DNA of 64,000 bases, taken from positions 1-64,000 of the forward strand of contig JACWEI010000001.1 of NCBI GenBank assembly GCA_014653625.1. Reading direction: 5' to 3'. The notes beneath the pieces were generated by a model. The model did not search any database. It worked only from the letters and a program-made list of their open reading frames with translations, and had not been told where the DNA came from. This document shows, piece by piece, positions 34,812 to 43,965 of this stretch. The stretch is from Pelagibacterales bacterium SAG-MED39. Lineage in GTDB: Bacteria; Pseudomonadota; Alphaproteobacteria; Pelagibacterales; Pelagibacteraceae. The translations under genes were made by a program, and so were the position numbers. Within the stretch, counting starts at the first letter, position 1. Each line of letters opens with the position of its first letter.

Positions 34812-37586
34812 TTAGTGAAGTGCACCCCAGTTATCACCGATATTCAGATCTACAGTTAAGGGTATAGAGAAAGAATGTTGATCACTGTTAGCTACACTTG
34901 TCATTTCTTCTATTATCATTCCACTGATCCTTTTTGAGTCCTCTTTTGGTGCCTCAAAAATTAATTCATCATGAATTTGGAGGAGCATTCTTGTATTATT
35001 GTCTTTTATCTCACTAAATTTTTTATCTAATCTAATCATTGCCAATCTCATAATTTCAGATGCAGATCCTTGAATAGGAGCATTTATTGCGGCACGTTCT
35101 TGGAAATTCCTTACATTATAATTCTTATCGTTAATACTTATAAAATGCGATTTTCTTCCAAAAATATTATTTACATAACCACTTTTTCTACAAAATTTAA
35201 TTGTTTGATCCATATAAATTTTAATTTCTGGAAATTTTGCAAAATAAGCATTTAAAAATTCTTCAGCCTCATAGTTAGTTACATTTATTTGCTTGGCTAA
35301 TCCATATTGAGAAATACCATAAATAATTCCAAAATTTATAGCCTTTGCTTTTCTTCTTTGATCTTGATTAACTTTTTTAATATCAACGTTAAATATTTGA
35401 CTAGCTGTAAGGGAATGAATGTCTTCATTATTTTTGAAAGCTTTTTTTAATCCTTTAACGTCTGCTAGGTCAGCTAGAATTCTCATTTCAATCTGATTAT
35501 AGTCTGCAGAAATCAAAACATGATTTTTTTTAGCTATAAAAGCTTTTCTTATATCCTTACCGTCCTCAGATTTTATAGGAATATTTTGTAAATTAGGATC
35601 ACTTGAAGCTAATCTTCCAGTAGTAGTGGCTGCGAGTAAAAACGATGTATGAACTCTTTTTGTCAGTGAATTAATGTGTTCTGGTAAAGAATCTGTGTAA
35701 GTATTTTTTAATTTAGAAACTTGTCTCCAATCTAAAACTAATTGTGGAAATTTATGTCCTTTAAAGGCAAGATCTTCTAAAACCGATGCACTTGTTGCAA
35801 AACTTCCTTTTTTAGTTTTTTTAAGATCAGCTATTTTAAGATCATTATACAAAATTTCTCCTAATTGTTTTGGAGAGGCAATATTAAATTCTTTATTTGA
35901 TATCTTAAAAATTTCTTTTTGAAGTTTTTCTATTTTTTTTTCAAATTTAATAGACAAAAATTTAAGAAACTTATCATCAATTTTAATACCTTCAATTTCC
36001 ATAAACGCCAAAATTTTTATCATTGGTTTTTCAAAAACTTCATAAATATGAATCATTTTCTCATCTTTCAAACTTTTGTGAAACTTTTTGTATAATCTAA
36101 AAGTAATATCTGCATCTTCCGCGGCGTAATCTTTTGCTTTTTCAATGTCAACCTCACTAAAATTTATTTCTTTTTTTCCAGATCCTACTAATTCTTTAAA
36201 AGTAATAGTCTTATGATCTAGATGAATTTTAGACAATGTATCCATATTATGTCTATTTTTTCCAGCATCTAATACATACGACATGAGCATCGTATCCTCC
36301 ATTGAAGCAATATGAATACCTTGTTTAAACAATATAATAAAATCAAATTTTATATTTTGTCCTATCTTTTTAACACTAGGGTCTTCAAGCAACGGTTTTA
36401 ATTTTTTTAAAACTATATCTTTCTTTATGCATTTTTTTGAATTATGGCCGATAGGGATATAGCAAGCCTTACCGATTTTAGAGCTTAAAGAAATGCCTAT
36501 TAGATCAGCTTGATGGGGATCTAACGAACTCGTTTCAGTATCTACGGCGACCTCTCCTGCTTCTTCAGCTTCTTTTACGTAATTATCAATTTCGTTGGGA
36601 TCAATAATCAAATGATATTCTTTTTTATCAATAGTTTTTTGATTTTCATTGGTTTTCAGGCTGCTTTTAACACTATCTAAACTTGGTTCACCGTACGCTG
36701 AGATAGCCGAACTTAATAGTCTATTAAACTCCATTTCCCTTAAAAATTTATACAGTTTTTTTTTATCGATTTCTTTTAATTTGAATTCACTTAAATCTCT
36801 ATCTACTGGGGCGTCATGTTTTAAAGTTACTAGTTTCTTACTAATTAATGCTTTATCTTTGTTTTCAATAAGTGTTTCTCTTCTTTTGTTCTGTTTAATT
36901 TCATCAGCAGACTTCAAAAGCGTTTCGAGATCCCCGTATTTGTTAATTAATTCTGCGGCAGTTTTTACACCTATTCCTGGAACGCCAGGAACATTGTCAC
37001 TGCTATCACCAGCTAAAGCTTGAACGTCAATTACTTTATGAGGTTCAACTCCAAATTTATTTTGCACATCTTCTTGAGAAATAAATTTATTTTTCATCGG
37101 ATCAAAAATTCGAACATCTTTTTTAAATAATTGCATTAAATCTTTGTCTGAGGATACAATTGTAACTTTTGCACCTTTTTTTAAAATTTGATCTGTATAA
37201 GTCGCTATCAAGTCATCTGCTTCGTAATTTACAAGATCAATTGAAGGTAAATTAAAGGCCAAAACTGATTTTCTAATATATTCAAATTGTGGAGCTAAAT
37301 CATCTGGGGCTTCTGAACGATTAGCTTTGTAATCACTATAGATTTCGTTTCTAAAAGTTTTTCTAGCTGAGTCAAAGATTACTGCAAAATGTGAAGGTTT
37401 TTGTTTATTTTCCTTAGATTTAGAATCCTCGAGTAATTTAAATAACATACTACAAAATCCGCTTACCGCACCAGTTGGTAATCCATCACTTTTTCGTGTT
37501 AAAGGTGGTAAAGCGTAGTAAGCTCTAAAAATATAACCTGAGCCATCGACTAGATAAAAATGATCTTTTTTTTGAATTTTGCTCAT
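34812..37586 (-). CDS. polA: DNA polymerase I
   Basis: Okazaki-fragment maturation and repair polymerase with all three activities. 924 aa: 5'-nuclease domain (1-290; YLVDGSGYIFRAYYALPPLT, YEADDLIATY, PGVPGIGVKTAAELI), 3'-5' proofreading domain with intact motifs (VDTETSSLD, GQNIKFD, YAAEDADIT), and polymerase domain (ISADYNQIEMRILA; O-helix RRKAKAINFGIIYGIS; LLQIHDELIFEAP). Proofreading residues are all retained. Monocistronic or loosely linked to the regulator genes 50 bp downstream. Confidence 0.98.
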   Translation of the reverse strand: MSKIQKKDHFYLVDGSGYIFRAYYALPPLTRKSDGLPTGAVSGFCSMLFKLLEDSKSKENKQKPSHFAVIFDSARKTFRNEIYSDYKANRSEAPDDLAPQFEYIRKSVLAFNLPSIDLVNYEADDLIATYTDQILKKGAKVTIVSSDKDLMQLFKKDVRIFDPMKNKFISQEDVQNKFGVEPHKVIDVQALAGDSSDNVPGVPGIGVKTAAELINKYGDLETLLKSADEIKQNKRRETLIENKDKALISKKLVTLKHDAPVDRDLSEFKLKEIDKKKLYKFLREMEFNRLLSSAISAYGEPSLDSVKSSLKTNENQKTIDKKEYHLIIDPNEIDNYVKEAEEAGEVAVDTETSSLDPHQADLIGISLSSKIGKACYIPIGHNSKKCIKKDIVLKKLKPLLEDPSVKKIGQNIKFDFIILFKQGIHIASMEDTMLMSYVLDAGKNRHNMDTLSKIHLDHKTITFKELVGSGKKEINFSEVDIEKAKDYAAEDADITFRLYKKFHKSLKDEKMIHIYEVFEKPMIKILAFMEIEGIKIDDKFLKFLSIKFEKKIEKLQKEIFKISNKEFNIASPKQLGEILYNDLKIADLKKTKKGSFATSASVLEDLAFKGHKFPQLVLDWRQVSKLKNTYTDSLPEHINSLTKRVHTSFLLAATTTGRLASSDPNLQNIPIKSEDGKDIRKAFIAKKNHVLISADYNQIEMRILADLADVKGLKKAFKNNEDIHSLTASQIFNVDIKKVNQDQRRKAKAINFGIIYGISQYGLAKQINVTNYEAEEFLNAYFAKFPEIKIYMDQTIKFCRKSGYVNNIFGRKSHFISINDKNYNVRNFQERAAINAPIQGSASEIMRLAMIRLDKKFSEIKDNNTRMLLQIHDELIFEAPKEDSKRISGMIIEEMTSVANSDQHSFSIPLTVDLNIGDNWGALH

Positions 37587-37632
37587 AATAAATAAATATA
37601 GATTATAGATTAAAATAAGAGTATTATTTTTT

Positions 37633-38184
37633 ATGGAACTTATAAAGCAAAATACTCAATCGCAAATAATAAAATCTTTACTTGTTATATTTGTAGGTTC
37701 TTTAGTTTTGGCCATTTCTGCTAAAATTAAAATACCTTTTTACCCAGTCCCAATGACAATGCAAACATTTGTTGTATTGTTTCTTGGAATAAGTTTTGGA
37801 TATAAAGTTGCTCTCGCTACAGTAGGTTTGTACTTATTGGAAGGAATAGTGGGATTGCCTGTTTTTTCTAATTCTCCAGAAAGAGGAATTGGTTTAGCTT
37901 ATTTTACGGGCCCGACCATGGGATATCTTATAGGATTTCTTTTGGCTTGTTTTTTAGCTTCCTTTATTAAGTCTGCTGATAATTATTTCATAATTTTTAC
38001 AAAACTAATATTGTCAGTTTCTACTATTTATATTTTGGGAGTTTTATGGTTAGGAACTATAATAGGTTGGGATAAACCGATTTTTGAATTAGGTGTTGTA
38101 CCTTTTCTGTTAGCTGAGTTATTCAAAATTGTATTATTAACAATTTTGACTAAGAAAATTTTAAAATTAAGAAAATTTATTTAG
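37633..38184 (+). CDS. bioY: Biotin transporter BioY
   Basis: 183-aa S-component of an energy-coupling-factor biotin importer. About six membrane helices; the signature KIPFYPVPMTMQTFVVLFLGISFGYK and later GLPVFSNSPERGIGLAYFTGPTMGYLIGF are diagnostic for BioY. No BioM/BioN genes adjoin it, so it either works alone, as some BioY proteins do, or with an energy module encoded elsewhere. It implies biotin scavenging. It overlaps the convergent regulator gene by 8 bp. Confidence 0.93.
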   Translation: MELIKQNTQSQIIKSLLVIFVGSLVLAISAKIKIPFYPVPMTMQTFVVLFLGISFGYKVALATVGLYLLEGIVGLPVFSNSPERGIGLAYFTGPTMGYLIGFLLACFLASFIKSADNYFIIFTKLILSVSTIYILGVLWLGTIIGWDKPIFELGVVPFLLAELFKIVLLTILTKKILKLRKFI

Positions 38185-38740
38185 GTGATCTTTTAGAAAG
38201 GATTCTTTGAAGGGTTCTTCTGTGCATCTTCAATCTTCTAGCAGTCTCTGAAACGTTTCGATTACACAATTCAAATACTCTATGTATATGTTCCCACTTA
38301 ACTCTATCAGCTGACATAGGATTTTCCGGTGGAGCTGCTTTCTTTGTAGGGTCAGCTAATAATGCTTTTTCAACATCATCGGCGTCAGCAGGTTTAGCCA
38401 AATAATCTATTGCTCCTTCTTTTATGGCTGCAACTGCTGTAGGAATATTTCCATAACCTGTTAACATTATAATTCTACTTTCTGAATTGGATGTTTGTAT
38501 TTGTTTAACAACCTCTAAGCCATTTCCATCATTCAGTCTTAAATCAACTACTGCGAATCCAGGTTTTTTTGCTTTGACTGAGTCTATGCCTTTTTGCACA
38601 CCCTCAGCTTGAATAACCTCGAATCCCTTCTTTTCCATGGCTCTTGCTAACCTCTCTCTAAAAGGATTATCATCATCAACTATCAACAGGGATTTATTCT
38701 CAAAATCCTTCAAATTTTGCAGTGTTGGCTCATTTTTCAT
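38177..38740 (-). CDS. regA: Redox response regulator ActR/RegA/PrrA
   Basis: The track begins at GTG 38767; ATG 38740 gives 187 aa, the standard length. Receiver domain with acidic pocket SLLIVDDDNPFRERLARAMEKKGFEV and phosphoacceptor in FAVVDLRLNDGNGLEV; LTGYGNIPTAVAAIKEGAIDYLAKPADADDVE; a short proline-containing linker; then the Fis-like HTH NVSETARRLKMHRRTLQRILSKR, nearly invariant among alphaproteobacteria. It controls redox-dependent energy metabolism with the RegB kinase, which is not in this window. Located head-to-head with the polyamine operon. Confidence 0.93.
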   Translation of the reverse strand: MKNEPTLQNLKDFENKSLLIVDDDNPFRERLARAMEKKGFEVIQAEGVQKGIDSVKAKKPGFAVVDLRLNDGNGLEVVKQIQTSNSESRIIMLTGYGNIPTAVAAIKEGAIDYLAKPADADDVEKALLADPTKKAAPPENPMSADRVKWEHIHRVFELCNRNVSETARRLKMHRRTLQRILSKRSPK

Positions 38741-38888
38741 GATTATGATATGGTCATTTTTTTCCACAATTCAATAGGTAATTATTTGCTTTACATTGAA
38801 TAACTATTGGATTAATTGCTCGAATTACTAAAGTTATTTTTAAATAAAAAGACTTTTTTTTGTTAAATTTTTTTGGGGGGCATTTTAA

Positions 38889-40073
38889 ATGCAAAAATTT
38901 AAGTCGGTTGAAGAATTGGTTAATCAACTGAAACCTGATAAACCAGTCTATTGCATCAGAAAGAATTCTATTCTTTCTGCATCAAACTTTTTTCAAAAAA
39001 AATTTCCTGGCAAAGTTCTATTCGCAGTTAAAACTAATCCTCATCAAGAAGTTATAAAGACTTTAATCAAAAGTGGAATTAATCAATTTGATGTTGCATC
39101 TATTGAAGAGGTAAAGACAGTAAGAAAATTTACTAAAACAGCTAAATGTTCTTATATGCACACTGTAAAAAGTCGAGAAAGTATTAGTGAAGCATATTTT
39201 AAATATGGTATTAAAACATTTTCACTAGATACAAAGGATGAACTAATTAAAATTATTGAAATTACAAACAATGCTAAAGACCTCGAGCTATTTGTAAGAG
39301 TATCTGTATCAAATGAACATGCTGAGATTGACTTATCAAAAAAATTTGGTGCTTTAAGTTCTGAAGCTGCTGGACTTTTAAGGTTAGCTAGACAACATTC
39401 AAGTAAGGTTGGCTTGAGTTTTCATGTTGGATCTCAATGTATGCACCCAATCTCTTATGCTAAAGGCATTACTGAAATAGGAAACATAATTAAAAAAACA
39501 AAAATTATTCCAGATTATATTAATGTTGGAGGTGGGTTTCCAACTATATATCCAGATCTTATTCCACAATCTTTAAATAATTATTTTAGTGAAATTAAAA
39601 AAAGTTTGGAAAATTTAAAGATTGATAAATTGCCTGAAATTATATGTGAACCTGGTCGGGCGTTAGTGGCCGAAAGTGGCTCAACAATTGTTAGAGTTAA
39701 TCTAAGAAAAAAACAAAAACTTTATATCAATGATGGAACTTATGGCACACTTTTTGATGCAGGAACGCCGAACATAGTATTTCCATCAAGAATGATTAAA
39801 AATAGTTCTAATAAAATAATTTCAAAAAAATTAACAGCTTTTGATTTCTATGGTCCGACTTGTGATAGTATGGATTATATGAAGGGCCCTTTTCTTCTTC
39901 CAAATAATATTAAAGAGAATGACTATATTGAACTTGGTCAATTAGGATCTTATGGTTTAACATTTAGAACTCAATTTAATGGATTCTTTTCAGATGAAAT
40001 TTATGAAGTTGAAGATAAACCAATCATGACTCTTTATGATAAAGAGATTGATAAAGCAACATTGGTTGCTTAA
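38889..40073 (+). CDS. Ornithine (lysine/ornithine) decarboxylase, alanine-racemase fold
   Basis: PLP-dependent decarboxylase of 394 aa making putrescine from ornithine. The PLP lysine is in LFAVKTNPHQEVIKTL; HVGSQC, GGGFPTIYPD, CEPGRALVAESG and DGTYGTLFDAG form the active site; YGPTCDSMDYMKGPFLLP carries the decarboxylase Cys-Asp pair at the dimer interface. The fold also includes lysine and diaminopimelate decarboxylases; the CDS motif and length favour ODC or a bifunctional L/ODC. A G6 run (38875-38880) 8 bp before the ATG may act as ribosome binding site. TAATG-coupled to the next gene. Confidence 0.88.
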   Translation: MQKFKSVEELVNQLKPDKPVYCIRKNSILSASNFFQKKFPGKVLFAVKTNPHQEVIKTLIKSGINQFDVASIEEVKTVRKFTKTAKCSYMHTVKSRESISEAYFKYGIKTFSLDTKDELIKIIEITNNAKDLELFVRVSVSNEHAEIDLSKKFGALSSEAAGLLRLARQHSSKVGLSFHVGSQCMHPISYAKGITEIGNIIKKTKIIPDYINVGGGFPTIYPDLIPQSLNNYFSEIKKSLENLKIDKLPEIICEPGRALVAESGSTIVRVNLRKKQKLYINDGTYGTLFDAGTPNIVFPSRMIKNSSNKIISKKLTAFDFYGPTCDSMDYMKGPFLLPNNIKENDYIELGQLGSYGLTFRTQFNGFFSDEIYEVEDKPIMTLYDKEIDKATLVA

Positions 40074-41116
40074 TGTCAGAGAATAAAAGCTTAGGTCATA
40101 ATAGTAAGAAAGATTTTTTAAAAAATCCTGTAGAGCATATAGATATTACATCTTTCGATGCCAGAAAGATTATTTCATCCATGGAAAAAATGTCATTTGT
40201 ATCTAGAGAAACTGCTAATGCAGCAAATATATATAATGAAATGTTGAGAGATAAAGAGTGTACGATATTTTTAACTTTAGCTGGCTCTACTTCTGCAGCT
40301 GGATGTATGAACATCTATAAAGATCTAGTAAAATACAATATGGTAGATGCTATTGTTGCGACCGGAGCATCAATAATAGATATGGATTTTTTTGAAGCTT
40401 TGGGCTTCAAACATTATCGAGGATCCCAATTTCAAGATGATACTGAACTAAGAAAAAACTACATTGATAGAATTTATGACACTTATATCGATGAAGAAGA
40501 GTTACAAATTTGTGATAAAAAAATTTCTGAGATAGCAGATAATTTAGAGCCTAGAAGTTATACTTCAAGAGAATTTATATATGAAATGGGTAAGTATTTA
40601 AAAAAAAACTCTATTAAAAAAGACTCTTTAATTGAAACAGCATATGACAATAATGTTCCAATATTTTGCCCTGCTTTCACTGACTCTAGTGCAGGTTTTG
40701 GATTAGTAATTCATCAAGAAAAAAATCCAAAAAAACATATGACAATTGACTCAATAAGAGAATTTAGAGAATTAACTGAAATTAAAATCCAATCAAAAGG
40801 TTCTGGTTTATTTATGATTGGTGGAGGGGTGCCAAAAAATTTTATTCAAGATACAGTGATATGTGCTGAGCTTTTAGGTAAAGAAGTTGATATGCATAAA
40901 TATGCTGTACAAATCACTGTAGCTGATTCTAGAGATGGAGCTTGTAGTAGTTCAACTTTAAAAGAAGCTAGTTCTTGGGGTAAAGTAAATGTAACTAAAG
41001 AACAAATGGTTTTTGCAGAAGCTACAAGTGTACTTCCATTAATTGCTAGTGATGCCTATCATAGGGCTGAGTGGAAAAATAGAGAAAGAAAAAATTTCTC
41101 AAAAATATTTGGATAG
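40073..41116 (+). CDS. Deoxyhypusine-synthase-like protein (probable homospermidine synthase-type)
   Basis: 347 aa of the deoxyhypusine synthase family. LTLAGSTSAAGCMNIYKDLVKYNMVDAIVATGASI and GGGVPKNFIQD are NAD-site motifs; ADSRDGACSSSTLKEASSWGKV retains the catalytic lysine at about residue 304 (EAVSWGK in eukaryotic DHS). Bacteria have no eIF5A to modify, so the likely reaction is aminobutyl transfer between free polyamines, giving homospermidine. Sandwiched between ornithine decarboxylase (TAATG overlap) and agmatinase, which supply putrescine. The family is clear; the exact product is inference. Confidence 0.85.
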   Translation: MSENKSLGHNSKKDFLKNPVEHIDITSFDARKIISSMEKMSFVSRETANAANIYNEMLRDKECTIFLTLAGSTSAAGCMNIYKDLVKYNMVDAIVATGASIIDMDFFEALGFKHYRGSQFQDDTELRKNYIDRIYDTYIDEEELQICDKKISEIADNLEPRSYTSREFIYEMGKYLKKNSIKKDSLIETAYDNNVPIFCPAFTDSSAGFGLVIHQEKNPKKHMTIDSIREFRELTEIKIQSKGSGLFMIGGGVPKNFIQDTVICAELLGKEVDMHKYAVQITVADSRDGACSSSTLKEASSWGKVNVTKEQMVFAEATSVLPLIASDAYHRAEWKNRERKNFSKIFG

Positions 41117-41120
41117 TAAC

Positions 41121-41996
41121 TTGAAATATTTATCAAATAAAAAAGGTTTTTTAGGAGTTGATAATAAGTTCAATTTTCGAGAGCGAGTAGTAATAGTCCC
41201 TTTTGGTCTTGAAAAAACTGTAAGCTATGGTGGAGGCACAAAAAATGGTCCGAAAGAAATAATTAAAGCCTCTCATCAAGTAGAATTATATGATGAAGAA
41301 TTGAATTGTGAACCTTATAAAAAAATAGGAATTAAAACATTAAAACCTTTTAAGATTGATAGAAATATAAATAAAGCTCTAAAAAAAATAGCTAGTTTAA
41401 ATAAAGAAATCTTAAATAAAAAACTTTTTCCTATGACTTTTGGAGGTGAACATTCAATTACACCTGGATGTATTGAGCCATTTGTAAAAAAATATAAGAA
41501 AATTTGCATTTTACATTTCGATGCTCATGCAGATTTAAGAGATAGCTATAACGGGAATAAATTTTCCCATGCCTCAGCAATCAGAAGATGTTTGGATTAT
41601 AAAAATGTTTCTGTTATTTCATTTGGAATTAGAAATATTTCTCAAAGTGAAATCCCATTTCTGAAAAAGAATAAATCAAGAATAAATTTATTTTGGGCTA
41701 AAGATAAAGCAAATTGGAGTCTGCAAAAATTTAAAAAATTAATAAAGAATAAGACTGTTTATCTAACTTTTGATGTTGATGGTTTTGACTCTAGTATTAT
41801 GCCTGCTACTGGTACACCAGAACCAGGTGGATTGTTTTGGGATGAAACTTTAGATATAATAAGAATAGCTGCTAAAAATTCTAACATAGTTGGAGCAGAT
41901 ATAAATGAACTTGCACCAATAAAAGGTTTCAACTCTTATAATTTTTTAGTAGCAAAGCTAGCATATAAAATATTAACTTATAAATATTTATACTAA
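41121..41996 (+). CDS. speB: Agmatinase/ureohydrolase
   Basis: Mn-dependent ureohydrolase with all metal ligand motifs: GGEHSITPG, HFDAHADLRD, FDVDGFDSSIMP. TGTPEPGGLFWDE is the typical agmatinase loop. It would cleave agmatine to putrescine and urea. The track starts at TTG 41043; ATG 41052 is the first ATG but overlaps the preceding gene by 65 bp. TTG 41121, 4 bp after that gene's stop, gives 291 aa and lines up with B. subtilis SpeB, so I prefer it; the start is uncertain. Third gene of the polyamine operon. Related enzymes act on aminopropylagmatine, so substrate is not proven. Confidence 0.85.
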   Translation: MKYLSNKKGFLGVDNKFNFRERVVIVPFGLEKTVSYGGGTKNGPKEIIKASHQVELYDEELNCEPYKKIGIKTLKPFKIDRNINKALKKIASLNKEILNKKLFPMTFGGEHSITPGCIEPFVKKYKKICILHFDAHADLRDSYNGNKFSHASAIRRCLDYKNVSVISFGIRNISQSEIPFLKKNKSRINLFWAKDKANWSLQKFKKLIKNKTVYLTFDVDGFDSSIMPATGTPEPGGLFWDETLDIIRIAAKNSNIVGADINELAPIKGFNSYNFLVAKLAYKILTYKYLY

Positions 41997-41998
41997 AT

Positions 41999-42547
41999 CT
42001 ATACAGGCTTAAATGTTTTTAAGAGAAATCTAAATGGAATTAGCATTGTTAATGCCACTAAAATCTTGACTGCTAAATCTCCGAATGCAAGTGTAACCCA
42101 AGGTATCCCTGTTGCATAAAAGGATATTGAGAAAAATAGAAAAGTATCAACTGTAGATCCAATAAGTGAAGATGTTAATGGAGCAATAAACCAGTCCCTT
42201 TTTCTAAGTTTATCGAATATTTGAACATCTAACAGCTGTGCCGTTAAAAATGCAGTACCTGAACCTATGGCAATTCTTAAAGATATTAGGTCTGCAAAAT
42301 TTGTCGAAAACAAAAGAGTAAAACTAATTCCTATAGCAAAGCCAATATAAACAATTTTTCTAGCAACTTTCTTGCCATACGATCTATTGGCAAGATCAGT
42401 GATCAGGAAAGCAATTGGGTAACTAAATGCACCATAAGTTAATATTTCTTCCAAACCATAATATTTAATTGGAAATTGAACTAAATAATTAGAAGCTAAA
42501 ACAACAACTCCCATAAAAAATGAGAGTATCAAAAATATTTTATTCAT
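41999..42547 (-). CDS. yhhQ: Queuosine precursor transporter YhhQ (VUT family)
   Basis: 182 aa with about five or six membrane segments. GAFSYPIAFLITDLANRSYGKKVARKIVYIGF, FLTAQLLDVQIFDKLRKRDWFIAPLTSSLIGSTVDTFLFFSISFY are signatures of the VUT/YhhQ importers of preQ0/preQ1 or queuine. Its presence suggests the cell scavenges a queuosine precursor. TAATG overlap with rpmB upstream means it rides on ribosomal-protein expression. There is no preQ1 riboswitch in the operon leader. Confidence 0.88.
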   Translation of the reverse strand: MNKIFLILSFFMGVVVLASNYLVQFPIKYYGLEEILTYGAFSYPIAFLITDLANRSYGKKVARKIVYIGFAIGISFTLLFSTNFADLISLRIAIGSGTAFLTAQLLDVQIFDKLRKRDWFIAPLTSSLIGSTVDTFLFFSISFYATGIPWVTLAFGDLAVKILVALTMLIPFRFLLKTFKPV

Positions 42548-42861
42548 TAGGCAGTTTTAGATTGAATAAGTTTTTTTTGAAATGGAGATTTAATTAGCAA
42601 ACTCTTTTTTAATTTTTTTAATCTTGGAGATAAATTTTTATTTTTAACAGTCTTCAAGAACTCGTCGAAACTTCCTTTTTTATCAACAGATCTAACACCA
42701 GCGTTGCTAACTGTTAGTTTCATGCTTCTTTTCAAAAGTTCACTAGTAAATTTTACTTTTTTTAAATTGGGCAGGAATCTTCTTTTTGTCTTGTTGTTAG
42801 CATGACTAACATTATGGCCCTTCATAGGATTTTTTCCAGTTAGTTCACATTTTTTTGCCAT
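42547..42861 (-). CDS. rpmB: Large ribosomal subunit protein bL28
   Basis: 104 aa. [38 protein letters not shown] is the conserved bL28 N-terminus, and [23 protein letters not shown]-type sequence follows. It has the longer alphaproteobacterial C-terminal extension (usual bL28 about 78 aa in E. coli). Linked by TAATG to yhhQ downstream; not adjacent to rpmG. Confidence 0.95.
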   Translation of the reverse strand: MAKKCELTGKNPMKGHNVSHANNKTKRRFLPNLKKVKFTSELLKRSMKLTVSNAGVRSVDKKGSFDEFLKTVKNKNLSPRLKKLKKSLLIKSPFQKKLIQSKTA

Positions 42862-42912
42862 TATAACTCGACTATATAAGGTGAGATATGGATTGCGTCA
42901 AGTTTATATGAT

Positions 42913-43965
42913 TTAAGATTGTCTTTTTTTTCCTATAATCTCAGTAAAATTCTTAACACCATCCTTCAATAGTAATTCTTTTAACTCTTTTTTGATAATA
43001 CCCACTACATTTGGACCTCTATAAACCATCCCAGTGTACAGCTGAACATAATCAGCACCTGCCAAAAATTTTTTATAAGCACTCATACCTGAGTCTACTC
43101 CTCCCACTCCTATAATTTTAATTCTTCCTTCTAAAATATTATAAAATTTATTAATCAAACTTGTAGATTTTTCCTCAATCGGTTTACCTGATAATCCACC
43201 TTTTTGATGTTTTAGAATATTGCTCAATCGATCTCTAGTAGAGTCCGAGGTGTTTGAAATAATTACAGCTTCAATATTATTATCTAAAAGAACATCAGAA
43301 ATTTTACTGACATCTTGATCGCTTATATCAGGTGAAACTTTCACAACAATTGGTATTGATGAGTTCAAAATTTTTTTTTCTTTATCAATCGCCTTTAATA
43401 ATTCATCTAATTTAAATTCATCATGAAAACTTCTTAAGTCTTCTGTGTTTGGTGAGGAAATATTTATTGTAATATAATCTGCTACTTCACAAAAAGTTTT
43501 CAAACATTCAATATAATCACCATTTCGGTCCTTAGTATCTTTGTTTGGACCTATATTTACACCCAGTAAACCAATCTGCTTTTTAGATTTAATTCTATCT
43601 AAAACATTTTTTGATCCAAAATTATTAAAACCAAGTCTATTAATCAGGGCCTCATCTTCGACCAGCCTAAAAACTCTAGGTTTAGGATTTCCATATTGCT
43701 GAAGGGGCGTAACTGTACCAACTTCAACAAAACCAAAACCAAGCTTAAATAATGAATTATATACTTCTGCATTTTTATCAAAACCTGCCGCTATTCCTAT
43801 TGGATTTTCTAAATTTCTATTAAATAATTTAGTTTTAAATAAAGGATTATTCTTATCTTCATCCATAATGTTTGGAGCAAAATTAAATTTTAAAGATTTA
43901 ATAGCTAAACTGTGAGCTGTCTCAGGATCTAATTTGAAAATTAAAGATCTTAAATTTGAAAACAT
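42913..43965 (-). CDS. pyrD: Dihydroorotate dehydrogenase, quinone-linked (class 2)
   Basis: Fourth step of UMP synthesis, passing electrons to the quinone pool at the inner membrane. 350 aa; FMN/orotate site motifs NPIGIAAGFDKNAEVYNSLFKLGFGFVEVGTVTP, INISSPNTEDLRSF with the class 2 catalytic serine, VVKVSPDISD, IISNTS, and IIGVGGVDSGMSAYKKFLAGADYVQLYTGMVYRGP. The N-terminal amphipathic helix (LRSLIFKLDPETAHSLAIKSLKF) is the class 2 membrane-binding region. TAATG overlap with lysK upstream. Confidence 0.96.
   Translation of the reverse strand: MFSNLRSLIFKLDPETAHSLAIKSLKFNFAPNIMDEDKNNPLFKTKLFNRNLENPIGIAAGFDKNAEVYNSLFKLGFGFVEVGTVTPLQQYGNPKPRVFRLVEDEALINRLGFNNFGSKNVLDRIKSKKQIGLLGVNIGPNKDTKDRNGDYIECLKTFCEVADYITINISSPNTEDLRSFHDEFKLDELLKAIDKEKKILNSSIPIVVKVSPDISDQDVSKISDVLLDNNIEAVIISNTSDSTRDRLSNILKHQKGGLSGKPIEEKSTSLINKFYNILEGRIKIIGVGGVDSGMSAYKKFLAGADYVQLYTGMVYRGPNVVGIIKKELKELLLKDGVKNFTEIIGKKRQS

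Noticed and set aside
38768-38888. speF-type regulatory RNA before ornithine decarboxylase
   Set aside because: Alphaproteobacterial speF leaders are longer and structured; this 121-bp spacer is AT-rich with no convincing stems.
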